The translations under genes were made by a program, and so were the position numbers. From NCBI GenBank assembly GCA_002692855.1, contig NZMJ01000012.1, positions 96,710 to 130,504 on the forward strand: a stretch of DNA of 33,795 nt, in the 5' to 3' direction. Of the stretch, positions 24,475-33,234 are shown piece after piece. The stretch's first letter is position 1. Every line of letters begins with the position of its first letter. Source of the stretch: Maricaulis sp. Lineage in GTDB: Bacteria; Pseudomonadota; Alphaproteobacteria; Caulobacterales; Maricaulaceae. The notes beneath the pieces are model-generated. The model saw only the letters and a program-made list of their open reading frames with translations. It was not told the origin of the DNA and did not search any database.

Positions 24475-25443
24475 ATGCTGCGCGATGAAATGGTCACCGT
24501 CTTCGGCGGTTCAGGCTTTGTCGGCCGCTATGTGGTTCGCGAACTGGCCCGCCGGGGCTACCGCGTCCGCGTGGCGACGCGCCGCCCGCACATCGCGCAC
24601 GAGTTGAAAGTCATGGGCGTTGTCGGCCAGGTTCAGCTGATCCAGGCCAATGTCCGGGTTGAATCCTCCGTGCAGCGCGCGGTCGAGGGCGCAAGCGCGG
24701 TCATCAATCTCGTCGGAGTGCTGGACGAGGGCGGGCGCCAGACCTTTTCGCGCCTGCACGTCATGGGCGCCGAGGCCGTGGCCAAGGCAGCCGCCCAGGC
24801 CGGCGTGAAGCGCCTGGTCCACATCTCGGCCATCGGCGCCGATACCGAGGCCGAGTCGCGCTACGCCCGCACCAAGGGCGAGGGCGAAGCCAAGGTGAAG
24901 GCCGCCTTCAAGGGCGCCACCATCCTCCGCCCCTCGATCATTTTCGGAACCGAGGACGAATTCTTCAATCGGTTTGCCGGCATGGCCAGCCTCGCGCCGG
25001 CCCTGCCCCTGATCGGGGGCGGCAAGACAAGGCTGCAGCCCGTCTGGGCCAGCGATGTGGGCGAAGCGGTCGCCAACGCGCTCGAATTGCCTGCCAGCGC
25101 CGCACGCACCTTCGAGCTTGGCGGCCCGCGCGTTTACACCTTCCGCCAGCTGATGGAATTCATCTGCAAGACCACGCATCGCAAGCGCGCCCTGCTGCCG
25201 CTGCCCTTCCCGGTCGCCAGCCTGATCGGACTGGTCAGCGAGACGCTGGCCATTTTGCCCTTCGTGCCGGCCATCCTGACGCGCGATCAGGTGGTCCAGC
25301 TGAAGTCCGACAATGTCGTTGCGCCGCGCGCCCGCGGGATCGAGGATCTGGGGGTCACCCCGCAGACGGTCGAAGCTGTGGTGCCTGCCTATCTGGTGCC
25401 CTTCCGCGAGAAGGGCCAGTTCCACCAGCGCGTCGCGGACTGA
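24475..25443 (+). CDS. Complex I NDUFA9-like NAD(P)-binding protein
   Basis: 322 residues from the ATG at 24475, which has CGGGAG seven bases upstream; an upstream in-frame ATG adds 22 unconserved residues. The atypical-SDR Rossmann motif FGGSGFVGRYV is at 10-20. It is followed by VRVATRRP, INLVGVL and VHISAIGAD, and the family pattern YARTKGEGE with a probable catalytic Tyr-Lys. ILRPSIIFGTEDEFFNRF is the hallmark of the NDUFA9 group. In mitochondria this subunit binds NADPH tightly in complex I. In alphaproteobacteria the homologue is usually encoded apart from the nuo operon, as here. An accessory role for complex I is likely but not proven. Confidence 0.9.
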   Translation: MLRDEMVTVFGGSGFVGRYVVRELARRGYRVRVATRRPHIAHELKVMGVVGQVQLIQANVRVESSVQRAVEGASAVINLVGVLDEGGRQTFSRLHVMGAEAVAKAAAQAGVKRLVHISAIGADTEAESRYARTKGEGEAKVKAAFKGATILRPSIIFGTEDEFFNRFAGMASLAPALPLIGGGKTRLQPVWASDVGEAVANALELPASAARTFELGGPRVYTFRQLMEFICKTTHRKRALLPLPFPVASLIGLVSETLAILPFVPAILTRDQVVQLKSDNVVAPRARGIEDLGVTPQTVEAVVPAYLVPFREKGQFHQRVAD

Positions 25444-25519
25444 CCTGTAGCACTTGCCGCCATGCTGGCGTTGTCCGGGCGGCCATTGTGAAATTCCCGC
25501 GCTCCCGGGGCAGGCTCGC

Positions 25520-26323
25520 CTACTTCACCAGAAGCACGATGATCGCCGCACCCAGCAGCAGGCGATAGATCACGAAGGGCAGGAAGCCCAGCCGCTCGAC
25601 GACCCGCATCAGGACCCAGATCGAGGCGAGGGCCGAAACGAAGGACAGACCGGCCACGACCAGCCCGTCACTGAAGCTCGCAGTCCCGCCTTCCCCGCGC
25701 CACAGGTCAATGCCCGCCACGAGCCCGAAGGCAGCGATCACGGGAATGCTCATCAGCATCGAAAAACGCGCCGATTCAGGCCGCGTCAGGCCGAGCGCCC
25801 GGCCCGCCGTCATGGTCACGCCGGACCGGCTTGCGCCCGGGATCAGCGCGAAAAGTTGCGCGATCCCGATCAGCACGGCCTCGCGAAACCCCATCGTCTC
25901 GGTGGTTTTCACCTGCGGCCCGTAGGTGTCGGCCAGCCACAGCGGCAACGCGAAGACCAGCGTCGCGGCAGCGATCACGCCGGGCGAGCGCAAGGCATCG
26001 GAAACTCCGGTGAAATAGATCAATGCCGCCACGATCAGGACCGGCGGTGTCGCGGCTCCGATCAGCAGCGCCAGTCGGCCGCCCGGCGTCATCCGTCCTG
26101 ACAGCCATGCCAGCTTGCCCTGCGTGACGTCGCGAATGTCGCGCCAGAAATAAACCAGCACGGCAAACAGGCTGCCGACATGTGCCATCACGTCGATCAG
26201 CGGGCCCTGGTCCTCCAGCCGCATCACGATCGGCGCCAGGATGAGATGGGCCGAGGACGAGACAGGCAGGAATTCGGTCAGTCCCTGCACCAGGGCAAGA
26301 ATGACAAGCTGGGTGAAGAGCAT
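25520..26323 (-). CDS. uppP: Undecaprenyl-diphosphatase (bacitracin resistance protein)
   Basis: 267 residues with about eight membrane helices, the usual UppP/BacA size. It dephosphorylates undecaprenyl diphosphate at the membrane, recycling the lipid carrier for peptidoglycan and surface glycan synthesis. The catalytic Q-x-x-x-E motif and Ser-rich loop are in QGLTEFLPVSSSAHLIL (E17, H26). The second motif PGASRSGVTM carries R166. The start at 26323 is set by a GGAGG site. A longer frame upstream to 26524 overlaps the CDF transporter's start and is not supported. It is divergent from the CDF gene. Confidence 0.96.
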   Translation of the reverse strand: MLFTQLVILALVQGLTEFLPVSSSAHLILAPIVMRLEDQGPLIDVMAHVGSLFAVLVYFWRDIRDVTQGKLAWLSGRMTPGGRLALLIGAATPPVLIVAALIYFTGVSDALRSPGVIAAATLVFALPLWLADTYGPQVKTTETMGFREAVLIGIAQLFALIPGASRSGVTMTAGRALGLTRPESARFSMLMSIPVIAAFGLVAGIDLWRGEGGTASFSDGLVVAGLSFVSALASIWVLMRVVERLGFLPFVIYRLLLGAAIIVLLVK

Positions 26324-26449
26324 GGGCGGCCTCCGCGACGCGCCGGAGAGTGGCAAGGTTCGGACAAAGGCGCCAGATGCGGTTTCACCCGGCCAGGTCC
26401 GAAAGGGAATGATCGTTGACCGTGCCTCGCAACGGTCCATAACAGCCGC

Positions 26450-27424
26450 ATGCCGCACGACGTGACATCCCCCGGCGGACCGGGGCGTCTCCCGCCCCAT
26501 GAAGCCCGAAAGCTGACCGGACACGCGACCACGCTGTCGGTCGGCGTGGCGCTGACGCTGGTCGTCGCGAAACTGGCAGCCTTCCTCGCCTCGGGATCGA
26601 TCGCGCTGCTCGCTTCGCTCGCTGATTCAGGGCTCGACCTGGCTGCGTCACTGACCACCTTTTTCGCCGTGCGTTATGCCGCCGCCCCCGCCGACCGCGA
26701 ACACCGGTTCGGCCACGGCAAGGCCGAAGCCGCCGCCAGCGTCCTGCAGGCCCTGCTTGTCGGCGCATCGGCAGCCTACCTGTTCTGGGAGGCGGGCCAG
26801 CGCCTGTCCGATCCCGAACCGGTGCGCCACGGCGGCTGGGCCATCACGGTCATGATGCTGTCGGTTGTCCTGACCATCGTGCTTGTCTGGGTCCAGACAC
26901 GCGCCATCCGGAAAACCGGCTCGGTCGCCGTATCGGGAGACCGGGCGCATTACGTGGCCGATCTCGGCGCGAATTTCTCGGTCATCGCCGGGATCACGCT
27001 CGCGGCCTTCTTTGGCGTCACGCGCGCGGACCCGATCATCGCTATCCTGGTCGCCCTGTGGCTCCTATGGTCGGCTTGGGGCGTTGCGACGCATGCGCTC
27101 GACCATTTGCTCGACAAGGAATTGCCGGACGCCGAGCGCCAGCGCATCAAGGACATCGCGCTGGCCGACGACCGCATTCTCGGCATCCACCAGTTGCGCA
27201 CCCGCGCCGCCGGGCCGCTGGTCCATATCCAGTTCCACGCAGACCTCAATCCGGACCTGTCGCTGCTCGCCGCGCATGAGATCATCGTCGAGGCGGAAAA
27301 CCGTCTGATGGCGGAATATCCTGCAGCCGATGTCCTGATCCACGCGGACCCGAAGGGGCGTGCCGAGCCGCACGGGTCCGATTTTTTCCGCAGCGAAGCA
27401 GCGCGCACGGAAGACTCCGCTTAA
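26450..27424 (+). CDS. Cation diffusion facilitator (FieF/YiiP-like) divalent metal transporter
   Basis: 324 residues. Six transmembrane helices lie in residues 28-220, and a cytoplasmic ferredoxin-like domain follows to about 308. The transport-site residues are D59 and D63 (LADSGLDL) and H167 with D171 (HYVADLGANF), matching the DD/HD tetrahedral site of YiiP that exchanges Zn(II), Fe(II) or Cd(II) for protons. HRFGHGKAE is the conserved loop between helices. The C-terminal domain has a His-containing dimer interface (VHIQFHADL, VLIHADP). It exports divalent cations from the cytoplasm; the specific metal cannot be decided. Confidence 0.94.
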   Translation: MPHDVTSPGGPGRLPPHEARKLTGHATTLSVGVALTLVVAKLAAFLASGSIALLASLADSGLDLAASLTTFFAVRYAAAPADREHRFGHGKAEAAASVLQALLVGASAAYLFWEAGQRLSDPEPVRHGGWAITVMMLSVVLTIVLVWVQTRAIRKTGSVAVSGDRAHYVADLGANFSVIAGITLAAFFGVTRADPIIAILVALWLLWSAWGVATHALDHLLDKELPDAERQRIKDIALADDRILGIHQLRTRAAGPLVHIQFHADLNPDLSLLAAHEIIVEAENRLMAEYPAADVLIHADPKGRAEPHGSDFFRSEAARTEDSA

Positions 27425-27457
27425 TTCCCGCCCCGAAGCGCGCTAGGGATGGCTCCC

Positions 27458-28135
27458 ATGCGCATCCTGCACCACTGGCCCCTCGATCCTTTTTCCCGCG
27501 AAGTGCGATTGGCGCTCGCCGAGAAGGCACTCGAATTCGAGACCCGGATCGAGAAGGTCTGGTCGCGCCCCGAACCCCTGCTCGCTCTCAACCCCGCCGG
27601 AACGCTTCCGGTTCTGGTCGATGACGGGGCCGGGGTCAGGTTGAATGTGTGCGAATCCGGGCCGATCCTGGAATATCTCGAGGAAGCCTACCCGCAGACG
27701 CCGTTGCTGCCGAAAAACCCCGCCGACCGCGCCGAGGCCCGCCGTCTGATGAGCTGGTTCGCCCGCAAATATGACGGCGAGGTCAACGCCTATCTCCTGC
27801 ATGAAAAGCTGGAGAAGGGCGCACAGGGACTTGGCGCACCGGATCCCAAGGCGCTGCGCGCCGGTCGCGATCACCTCAAATGGCATCTCGAATATCTGGG
27901 CGGCCTTTTGGAGAACCGCGACGGTCTCGCCGGTCCGCGCTACTCGCTGGCCGATATTTCCGCCGCCGCGCACCTGTCCTGCGCCGACTATCTGGGCGAT
28001 GTGCCGTGGGACGGGTTTGAACCGGTGCGAAACTGGTATGCACGCATCAAATGCCGCCCCGCCTTCCGCGCGATTCTCGCCGACCGCTTGCCGGGCCTCG
28101 ACCCCGCAAGCCATTATGCGGACCTCGATTTCTGA
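27458..28135 (+). CDS. Glutathione S-transferase family protein
   Basis: 225 residues from the second ATG (27458), which lies nine bases after AGGG; the ATG at 27449 touches that site and is less likely. The thioredoxin-like N-terminal domain covers residues 1-80 (MRILHHWPLDPFSREVRLAL, with the cis-Pro motif GTLPVLV and ESGPILEYL, the glutathione gamma-glutamyl site). The alpha-helical C-terminal domain follows (SLADISAAAHL is the N-capping box of helix 6). The active-site position is not obvious; the Ser near residue 13 is a candidate. The substrate is unknown. It precedes queG by 20 bases in the same direction, so the two are probably cotranscribed. Confidence 0.9.
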   Translation: MRILHHWPLDPFSREVRLALAEKALEFETRIEKVWSRPEPLLALNPAGTLPVLVDDGAGVRLNVCESGPILEYLEEAYPQTPLLPKNPADRAEARRLMSWFARKYDGEVNAYLLHEKLEKGAQGLGAPDPKALRAGRDHLKWHLEYLGGLLENRDGLAGPRYSLADISAAAHLSCADYLGDVPWDGFEPVRNWYARIKCRPAFRAILADRLPGLDPASHYADLDF

Positions 28136-28155
28136 TCGCCGCACCGGCAGAGAAC

Positions 28156-29253
28156 ATGACCGACCCACGCCAGCTCGCCCTCGACCTGGGCTTCGACGTG
28201 GCGCGCGTCTGCCGCGCCGACGAGGCGTGGGCAGCGGGCGAGCGGCTGGAGGAATTCGTCGCGGCGGGTCATCACGGCACGATGGCCTGGTTCGAGGACA
28301 CGCTGGAGCGGCGGAAAGCCCCCACCGCCATGTGGCCCGAGGCGAAATCCGCCCTCGTCGTGGCGATGAATTACGGGCCGGAAACCGATCCGCTGGAAGA
28401 CCTCAAGGCGAAATCCCGCGCCAATATCTCGGTGTATGCCCGTAACCGCGATTACCACGACCTGATGAAGAAGCGCCTCAAGGCGCTCGCCCGCCGCTAT
28501 GCCGAGGAAAGCGGCCATCAGGTGAAGGTCTTCGTCGATACAGCCCCGCTGATGGAAAAGCCGCTGGCCGCAAAGGCGGGTGTCGGCTGGCAGGGCAAGC
28601 ACACCAATCTCGTCAGCCGTGCGCACGGCTCATGGCTGTTTCTGGGCGTGATGCTGACCAATGCCGCGCTCGAGCCCGACACACCCGAGACCGATCATTG
28701 CGGCTCGTGCCGCGCCTGTCTCGACATTTGTCCGACCGATGCCTTCCCCGCGCCCTATCAGCTCGATGCGCGGCGCTGCATCTCCTATCTGACGATCGAG
28801 CATGCCGGGCCAATCCCGCGCGAATTCCGTGCCGCGATGGGCAACCGCATCTATGGCTGCGACGACTGCCTGGCGGTCTGCCCGTGGAACAAGTTCGCCG
28901 CCGAAGCCAGCGAGGCTCAGCTCGTCGCCCGCGAAGACCTGAAATCCCCCGCGCTCGCCGATCTCGTGGAACTGGACGATGCGGCCTTCCGCGCGCTTTT
29001 CTCCGGCTCGCCGATCAAGCGGATCAAGCGGGGCCGTTTCGTGCGCAACGTCCTTATCGCGATCGGAAACTCCGGCGCGCCGTCCTTCGTTTCAAAGGTC
29101 GAGGCGCGGCTGGAGGATGAGGCACCGGTGGTGCGCGGTGCGGCGGTGTGGGCGCTGTCGCGCCTCGATCCGGACCGTTTCGCGTGTCTCAAACCGGTCT
29201 ATGGTACGGCCGAAAGCGATGCGGGGGTTCTGGCGGAATGGCAGGCGGGGTGA
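28156..29253 (+). CDS. queG: Epoxyqueuosine reductase
   Basis: 365 residues. It reduces epoxyqueuosine to queuosine in tRNA anticodons (GUN) using cobalamin and two [4Fe-4S] clusters. The catalytic Asp is D128 in VDTAPLMEK, followed by the conserved AGVGWQGKHTNL. Cluster cysteines are C182, C185, C188, C192 (CGSCRACLDICP), C208, and the second set C235, C238, C242 (CDDCLAVCP). The C-terminus holds a HEAT-like repeat (APVVRGAAVWALSRLDP) used for tRNA binding. An upstream in-frame extension into the GST gene is not used: the ATG at 28156 gives the family's normal N-terminus. It overlaps mtgA by 16 bases. Confidence 0.97.
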   Translation: MTDPRQLALDLGFDVARVCRADEAWAAGERLEEFVAAGHHGTMAWFEDTLERRKAPTAMWPEAKSALVVAMNYGPETDPLEDLKAKSRANISVYARNRDYHDLMKKRLKALARRYAEESGHQVKVFVDTAPLMEKPLAAKAGVGWQGKHTNLVSRAHGSWLFLGVMLTNAALEPDTPETDHCGSCRACLDICPTDAFPAPYQLDARRCISYLTIEHAGPIPREFRAAMGNRIYGCDDCLAVCPWNKFAAEASEAQLVAREDLKSPALADLVELDDAAFRALFSGSPIKRIKRGRFVRNVLIAIGNSGAPSFVSKVEARLEDEAPVVRGAAVWALSRLDPDRFACLKPVYGTAESDAGVLAEWQAG

Positions 29254-29996
29254 AGCGGCGTTCGACGCTGTGGGCGCGGGTAAAGCGGCGCCCCTGGCGG
29301 TCTGCCTTGACCGTGCTGTGGCGGCTGACGCGCGGCGGCCTCTATGCCGGGACGGCATTCATCGCCGGATCCTTCCTCGTCGTGCTGGTCGCCGGCTATG
29401 TCGGCGTGCCGCCCTCCATCCTGATGATCCAGCAGAAATTCGGCGGCGAATCCGTGCGCCGGGTGCAGGTATCGCTCGATGCCGTCGAACCGGCTTTGGT
29501 TCACGCCATCATCGGCGCCGAGGACTCGCGCTTCTGTTCACATGACGGATTCGACGTCGAGGCGATCCGCGAGGCGCTGGCCAACAATGCCGAAGGCGGC
29601 CGGCGGCGCGGCGCGTCGACCATCAGTCAGCAGACCGCAAAGAATGTATTCCTGTGGAATGGCGGCGGCTGGGCGCGCAAGGGCGTCGAGGCGTGGTTCA
29701 CCTTCCTGATCGAGCTGACATGGTCAAAGCGCCGGATCATCGAGGCCTATGTCAACATCGCCGAATGGGGCGATGGCCTGTTCGGGGCAGAAGCCGCTGC
29801 CCGTGTGCGGTTCAACACGAATGCCCGCGATCTGTCGGCCCGCCAGGCCGCCTTGCTGGCCGCAGTCCTGCCCAATCCCAATACGTGGCGCGTCGACCCG
29901 CCTGGCCCCTATGTAGCCGGCCGCGCCGGAACGCTCGAAGCGCGGGCGGGAGTGGTCCGCCGCGAGGGCTACGCGGCGTGCGTTTACGGGGGGTGA
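29238..29996 (+). CDS. mtgA: Monofunctional biosynthetic peptidoglycan transglycosylase
   Basis: 252 residues from the ATG inside the end of queG (GGCGGA just upstream); a GTG at 29250 is an alternative. A basic N-terminus and one membrane anchor (about 34-56) precede a GT51 domain. Catalytic E95 lies in IIGAEDSRFCSHDGFD. GASTISQQTAKNVFLW (125-140) and the second conserved RRIIEAYVNIAEWG are intact. The enzyme polymerises lipid II into glycan strands on the periplasmic face. The translational overlap with queG is close, but the two functions are unrelated. It is convergent with the TPR-protein gene. Confidence 0.95.
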   Translation: MAGGVKRRSTLWARVKRRPWRSALTVLWRLTRGGLYAGTAFIAGSFLVVLVAGYVGVPPSILMIQQKFGGESVRRVQVSLDAVEPALVHAIIGAEDSRFCSHDGFDVEAIREALANNAEGGRRRGASTISQQTAKNVFLWNGGGWARKGVEAWFTFLIELTWSKRRIIEAYVNIAEWGDGLFGAEAAARVRFNTNARDLSARQAALLAAVLPNPNTWRVDPPGPYVAGRAGTLEARAGVVRREGYAACVYGG

Positions 29997-30007
29997 CCAA
30001 CCGGATT

Positions 30008-30061
30008 TCCCGTTCCGCCACATGGCAGGGACGGGATTGAAGTCACGACCGGGCGCCCGGT
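30008..30061. terminator. Two inverted repeats between convergent mtgA and TPR gene
   Basis: TCCCGT (30008-30013) pairs with ACGGGA (30031-30036), with a smaller inner GCC/GGC pairing. It is followed by a perfect 14-base palindrome ACCGGGCGCCCGGT (30048-30061). The position between two converging genes fits transcription termination for both. Neither has a clear T-run, so Rho-independent action is uncertain. Confidence 0.35.
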
Positions 30062-30086
30062 GTGGACGTGTAAGCTGGAGGCAATC

Positions 30087-30752
30087 CTAACCGCCGGTGC
30101 GGCGGGCCTCGTTGATCCGCCCGCGCACCAGCAGCGCGTCGATGTCGGCCGGGTCGATCTGGCGGGCCTGTTCCATGTCGCGTTGCGCGCCATCGAGATC
30201 ACCCAGTTCCAGCCGGGCTTGCGCGCGGATCGTGTACGCCTCGCCGAGCGTGGAATCCTGGCGGATGGCGGCCGACGCGTCGGCTTCGGCGGCGGCCCAC
30301 ATGGCCTGTTCGGCTGCGCCCCGGGCCCGCCCCAGCCACAGCGGCGCGGATTCGTTATTGTACTCCAGGGCCTCGGTATAGGCCCGGCGGCTGTCTTCCG
30401 GCTGCCCTGCCGTCATCCAGGCTTCACCGGCTTCGGCGAACAACAGCACCTTGACCCATTGATCGCTGGTATCGGGCGCAGACGCGACCGCCTCGAGCCG
30501 CGCCGCGCCTTCGCCCGCTTCCCCCAGTGCGATCAGCGCCCGGGCCTCGCAGTGGCGGGCAGGCCAGCCCCCGGACTCGTACCGCCAGGCCAGCGCGTCT
30601 TCATAGGCATTCTCGGGATCAGTGCCGATCCGCTCCAGACAGGCCTGGTAACGGGCGCGGTCCGCAGCCTCGTAATCGGTCTGCGCCGCAGCCGGACCGG
30701 CAAGGCTTGCCGCGAGCCCGGCGAGGCCGGAAATAAACAGAACAACGCGCAT
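30087..30752 (-). CDS. Secreted TPR-repeat protein
   Basis: 221 residues from the ATG at 30752, supported by GGGGAT upstream and a good signal peptide (1-23, VVLFISGLAGLAASLAGPAAA). A longer frame to 30878 would bury the signal. The mature part has at least three TPR-like helical pairs. The clearest is at the C-terminus (AYTIRAQARLELGDLDGA followed by QARQIDPADIDALLVRGRI). An early CxxxxxxxxP segment (YQACLERIGTDPENAYEDAL) resembles a Sel1/TPR start. It probably acts as a periplasmic protein-interaction module. The partner is unknown, and the neighbours (mtgA, glycosyltransferases) suggest an envelope role only loosely. Confidence 0.85.
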   Translation of the reverse strand: MRVVLFISGLAGLAASLAGPAAAQTDYEAADRARYQACLERIGTDPENAYEDALAWRYESGGWPARHCEARALIALGEAGEGAARLEAVASAPDTSDQWVKVLLFAEAGEAWMTAGQPEDSRRAYTEALEYNNESAPLWLGRARGAAEQAMWAAAEADASAAIRQDSTLGEAYTIRAQARLELGDLDGAQRDMEQARQIDPADIDALLVRGRINEARRTGG

Positions 30753-30994
30753 GTCGATAATCCCCAAGGCCACTCCGCCTGCCGGCAAGCTTAGCAGCAC
30801 AATTGCGGGCGTCCATGCTTGGGCGCCTGCGTGTGTCCGCGAACTCGAACGGGGCGGGCAGCGTTCTATCCTGGACACCCGGCGGACTGCAGGGCCGGAA
30901 TTGACCGCAGGGTCGTGACTCCCGCACCGATCCGTGCGACAGCGCGGCCCGGTCCTTGCAGTGAGCCCTTCACCAGACGAGCGCGCCCGATTGC

Positions 30995-32125
30995 ATGAAC
31001 ATTCTCCAGGTCATCCCGAATCTTGAAACCGGCGGCGCCGAGCGCACGACGATCGAGATTGCGCAGGCCCTGGTCGCCGCCGGGCACACGGCGGTTGTGG
31101 CCAGCGAGGGCGGTCGCATGGAGGCAGAACTCGCAGCAGCCGGGGGCGAGCTTGTCCGCATGCCTCTGGCGTCGAAATCGCCGCTCCGGATGTGGAAGAA
31201 TACCGACGCGCTGACCGCGCTGATCCGGTCCCGCGGCATTGACCTGGTGCATGCGCGCTCGCGCGCGCCGGCATGGAGCGCCCTGCGGGCGGCGCGGCGG
31301 GCGGGCGTCCCGTTCGTGACGACCTATCACGGCACCTACAATGCGCGGTCACCGCTGAAGCGCTGGTATAATTCGGTCATGGCGCGCGGTGACCGGGTGA
31401 TCGCCAATTCGCAATTCATCCACGATCATATCGTCCTGGAACACGATATCGCCTTCGAGCGCATCGTGATCATTCCGCGCGGCGTCGACATTGCGCGCTT
31501 CGAGCCGGACGCCGAAACACGTGTGCGCGGAAAGGCGCTGCGTCAGTCCTGGGGTGTCGGCGAGACCGAATTCCTGTTTCTCCTGCCCGCCCGCCTGACC
31601 CGCTGGAAGGGGCAGACCCTGGCTATCCAGGCGCTGGGAATCCTCAAGGCGCGCGGCGAGATCGTTCCCCACCTGGTGTTGGCAGGCAGCGACCAGGGCC
31701 GCAGTGATTTCCGGGCCGAGCTTGAAACGCAGGCCCGCGATCTCGGCGTTGCGCCCTCGGTGATTTTCGCCGGACAGTGCGACGACATGCCGGCCGCCTT
31801 TGCGGCGTGCGATGTCGCCCTGAACCCGTCGATCGAACCTGAAGCCTTCGGGCGTACGGCCGCCGAAGCCTCGGCGGCGGGAAAGCCCGTCATCGTGTCG
31901 GATCATGGCGGTGCCCGCGAAGTCGTGATCGCGCGCAAGACCGGCTGGCGCGTCAAGCCGGGTGACGCGGAGGCACTCGCCGATGCGCTCTATGATGCGG
32001 TCCAGACCAGCGCGTCGGAACGGGCGCGTCTCGGCGCGGCCGGCCAGGCGCATGTGAAAACGCACTACACGACCGCTTCTCTCCAGTCTGCGACCTTGCA
32101 GGTCTATCGCGAGCTTCTAGAGTAG
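30995..32125 (+). CDS. Glycosyltransferase family 4 (GT-B fold)
   Basis: 376 residues. The N-terminal Rossmann half opens with ILQVIPNLETGGAERTTIEI (GGAER at 13-17, the acceptor-side loop) and contains YHGTYN. The C-terminal half carries the nucleotide-sugar site: RLTRWKGQ, LAGSDQG, and the E-x7-E motif EPEAFGRTAAEA (E283 and E291), which contacts the donor. It probably transfers a sugar to LPS core or another surface glycan. No strong Shine-Dalgarno is visible before the ATG. It is followed after five bases by the GT9 gene, forming a two-gene unit. Confidence 0.94.
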   Translation: MNILQVIPNLETGGAERTTIEIAQALVAAGHTAVVASEGGRMEAELAAAGGELVRMPLASKSPLRMWKNTDALTALIRSRGIDLVHARSRAPAWSALRAARRAGVPFVTTYHGTYNARSPLKRWYNSVMARGDRVIANSQFIHDHIVLEHDIAFERIVIIPRGVDIARFEPDAETRVRGKALRQSWGVGETEFLFLLPARLTRWKGQTLAIQALGILKARGEIVPHLVLAGSDQGRSDFRAELETQARDLGVAPSVIFAGQCDDMPAAFAACDVALNPSIEPEAFGRTAAEASAAGKPVIVSDHGGAREVVIARKTGWRVKPGDAEALADALYDAVQTSASERARLGAAGQAHVKTHYTTASLQSATLQVYRELLE

Positions 32126-32130
32126 CGCCG

Positions 32131-33111
32131 ATGCAGGAAGCCGCGCGCGATACGATCTACATTTTGCTCTGGGGGGATCTGGCCGAAACGGTCCGGGGCC
32201 TCGCCAGCGTGCGCCGCATTCGCGATGCGCACCGCCGGGCCCGGCTCGTCCTGCTGACCAGCCCTGATTATGAAGGCCTGCTCAAGCACTGCCCGTGGTT
32301 CGGTGCCATCGAGACCGACGCGCTCGCCGAAGGCCCGGCGGGCCGCTTGATGGTCAAGCGCATGAAGCTCGCCAAGCCGGTTGCGATCTTCGATCTCGTC
32401 GGGTCGGACGCCTCGCGGCGGATCAAGGGCGGGTTCCGATTCTCGCGCACGCGCTGGATCGACGGCGCGGCGCGTGGCGAACCCGGTGTTCACCCGGTCG
32501 AGTCGGCGGCAATGGCGCTGGGCGAAGCGGGAATCGGACCGGGAAGCTATCGCCTTGGTGAGGCCGAAGGTCCCGACGTGTCCTGGGTCGATTATCTGGC
32601 CCGCACCTCGCGCACGCTCGAGCCGGAGTATTTCGGCATCAATGGCAGCTATGTCCTGCTTGCGCCCGCGGGCGACGAGGTAAAGCCGGCCTTGCGCTGG
32701 CCGAAGGAACGCTGGGCCTCGCTCGCCCATGCCCTGACCGAAGTCGGCATCACGCCCGCCGTGGTCGGCGGTCCGTCGGCCCGCGAAGTGGGTCGCTTCA
32801 TCGCGGAACATGCCCCCGGCGCCCGCGACCTGACGGGCAAGGCCAAGCTGGTCCAGCTGGCCGGCCTCGGCCGGCGCGCGCGTTTCGTGTTCGGCGAGGA
32901 TACCGGTCTGCTGCATTTGCTGGTCGCAGCCGGCCCGCCCGCATTGTCCCTTTACCCCGGCGGAGAAGACGACCCGGCCCTGCGCGCTCCGCGCGGCCCG
33001 TCGACTGTCGTCATCATGCACGCTCCGACACTGGCCCAGGTCACGCCCGAAGAGGCGATTCAGGCCATGCGATTCGCCGGCGGATTCAGCGAGACCACCC
33101 GTGCCGCTTGA
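32131..33111 (+). CDS. Glycosyltransferase family 9 (heptosyltransferase-like)
   Basis: 326 residues with the GT9/ADP-heptose:LPS heptosyltransferase fold. The N-terminus reads YILLWGDLAETVRGLASVRRIRD, a variant of the family's GDhh.t.P.l..L pattern. The donor-binding region has LLAPAGDEVKPALRWPKERW (the usual pattern is PGa....KrWP...). The hallmark C-terminal motif is EDTGLLHLLVAAGPPALSLYP. The basic loop near residues 90-110 is expected for phosphorylated LPS acceptors. Probably adds heptose or a similar sugar to LPS core, working with the GT4 gene immediately upstream. The sugar specificity cannot be read. Confidence 0.9.
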   Translation: MQEAARDTIYILLWGDLAETVRGLASVRRIRDAHRRARLVLLTSPDYEGLLKHCPWFGAIETDALAEGPAGRLMVKRMKLAKPVAIFDLVGSDASRRIKGGFRFSRTRWIDGAARGEPGVHPVESAAMALGEAGIGPGSYRLGEAEGPDVSWVDYLARTSRTLEPEYFGINGSYVLLAPAGDEVKPALRWPKERWASLAHALTEVGITPAVVGGPSAREVGRFIAEHAPGARDLTGKAKLVQLAGLGRRARFVFGEDTGLLHLLVAAGPPALSLYPGGEDDPALRAPRGPSTVVIMHAPTLAQVTPEEAIQAMRFAGGFSETTRAA

Positions 33112-33218
33112 TTTTTCGCCGCGCACGGCGATAACAGCCGGGATACACATGGCACCGAAAGCGCTTTCGCGCGTTTCCGATCCGTCCTGTGAGACACAAA
33201 CTTTGTTCAGAGGCTATC

Positions 33219-33234
33219 AGGGAGAAGACGCATA
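33219..33234 (+). promoter_or_regulatory. Ribosome-binding site and ATA initiation codon of infC
   Basis: AGGGAG at 33219-33224 is followed by a seven-base spacer and ATA at 33232-33234. This is the only codon at proper spacing that is in frame with the conserved IF-3 N-terminus. No ATG, GTG or TTG is in frame before GTG at 33310, which would remove conserved sequence. Rare start codons on infC let IF-3 repress its own translation. Confidence 0.7.

Noticed and set aside
33156..33169. Perfect 14-base palindrome CGAAAGCGCTTTCG upstream of infC
   Set aside because: Symmetrical and in a plausible leader position, but there is no T-run, no matching known operator and no second copy in the window; chance in GC-rich DNA is not excluded.
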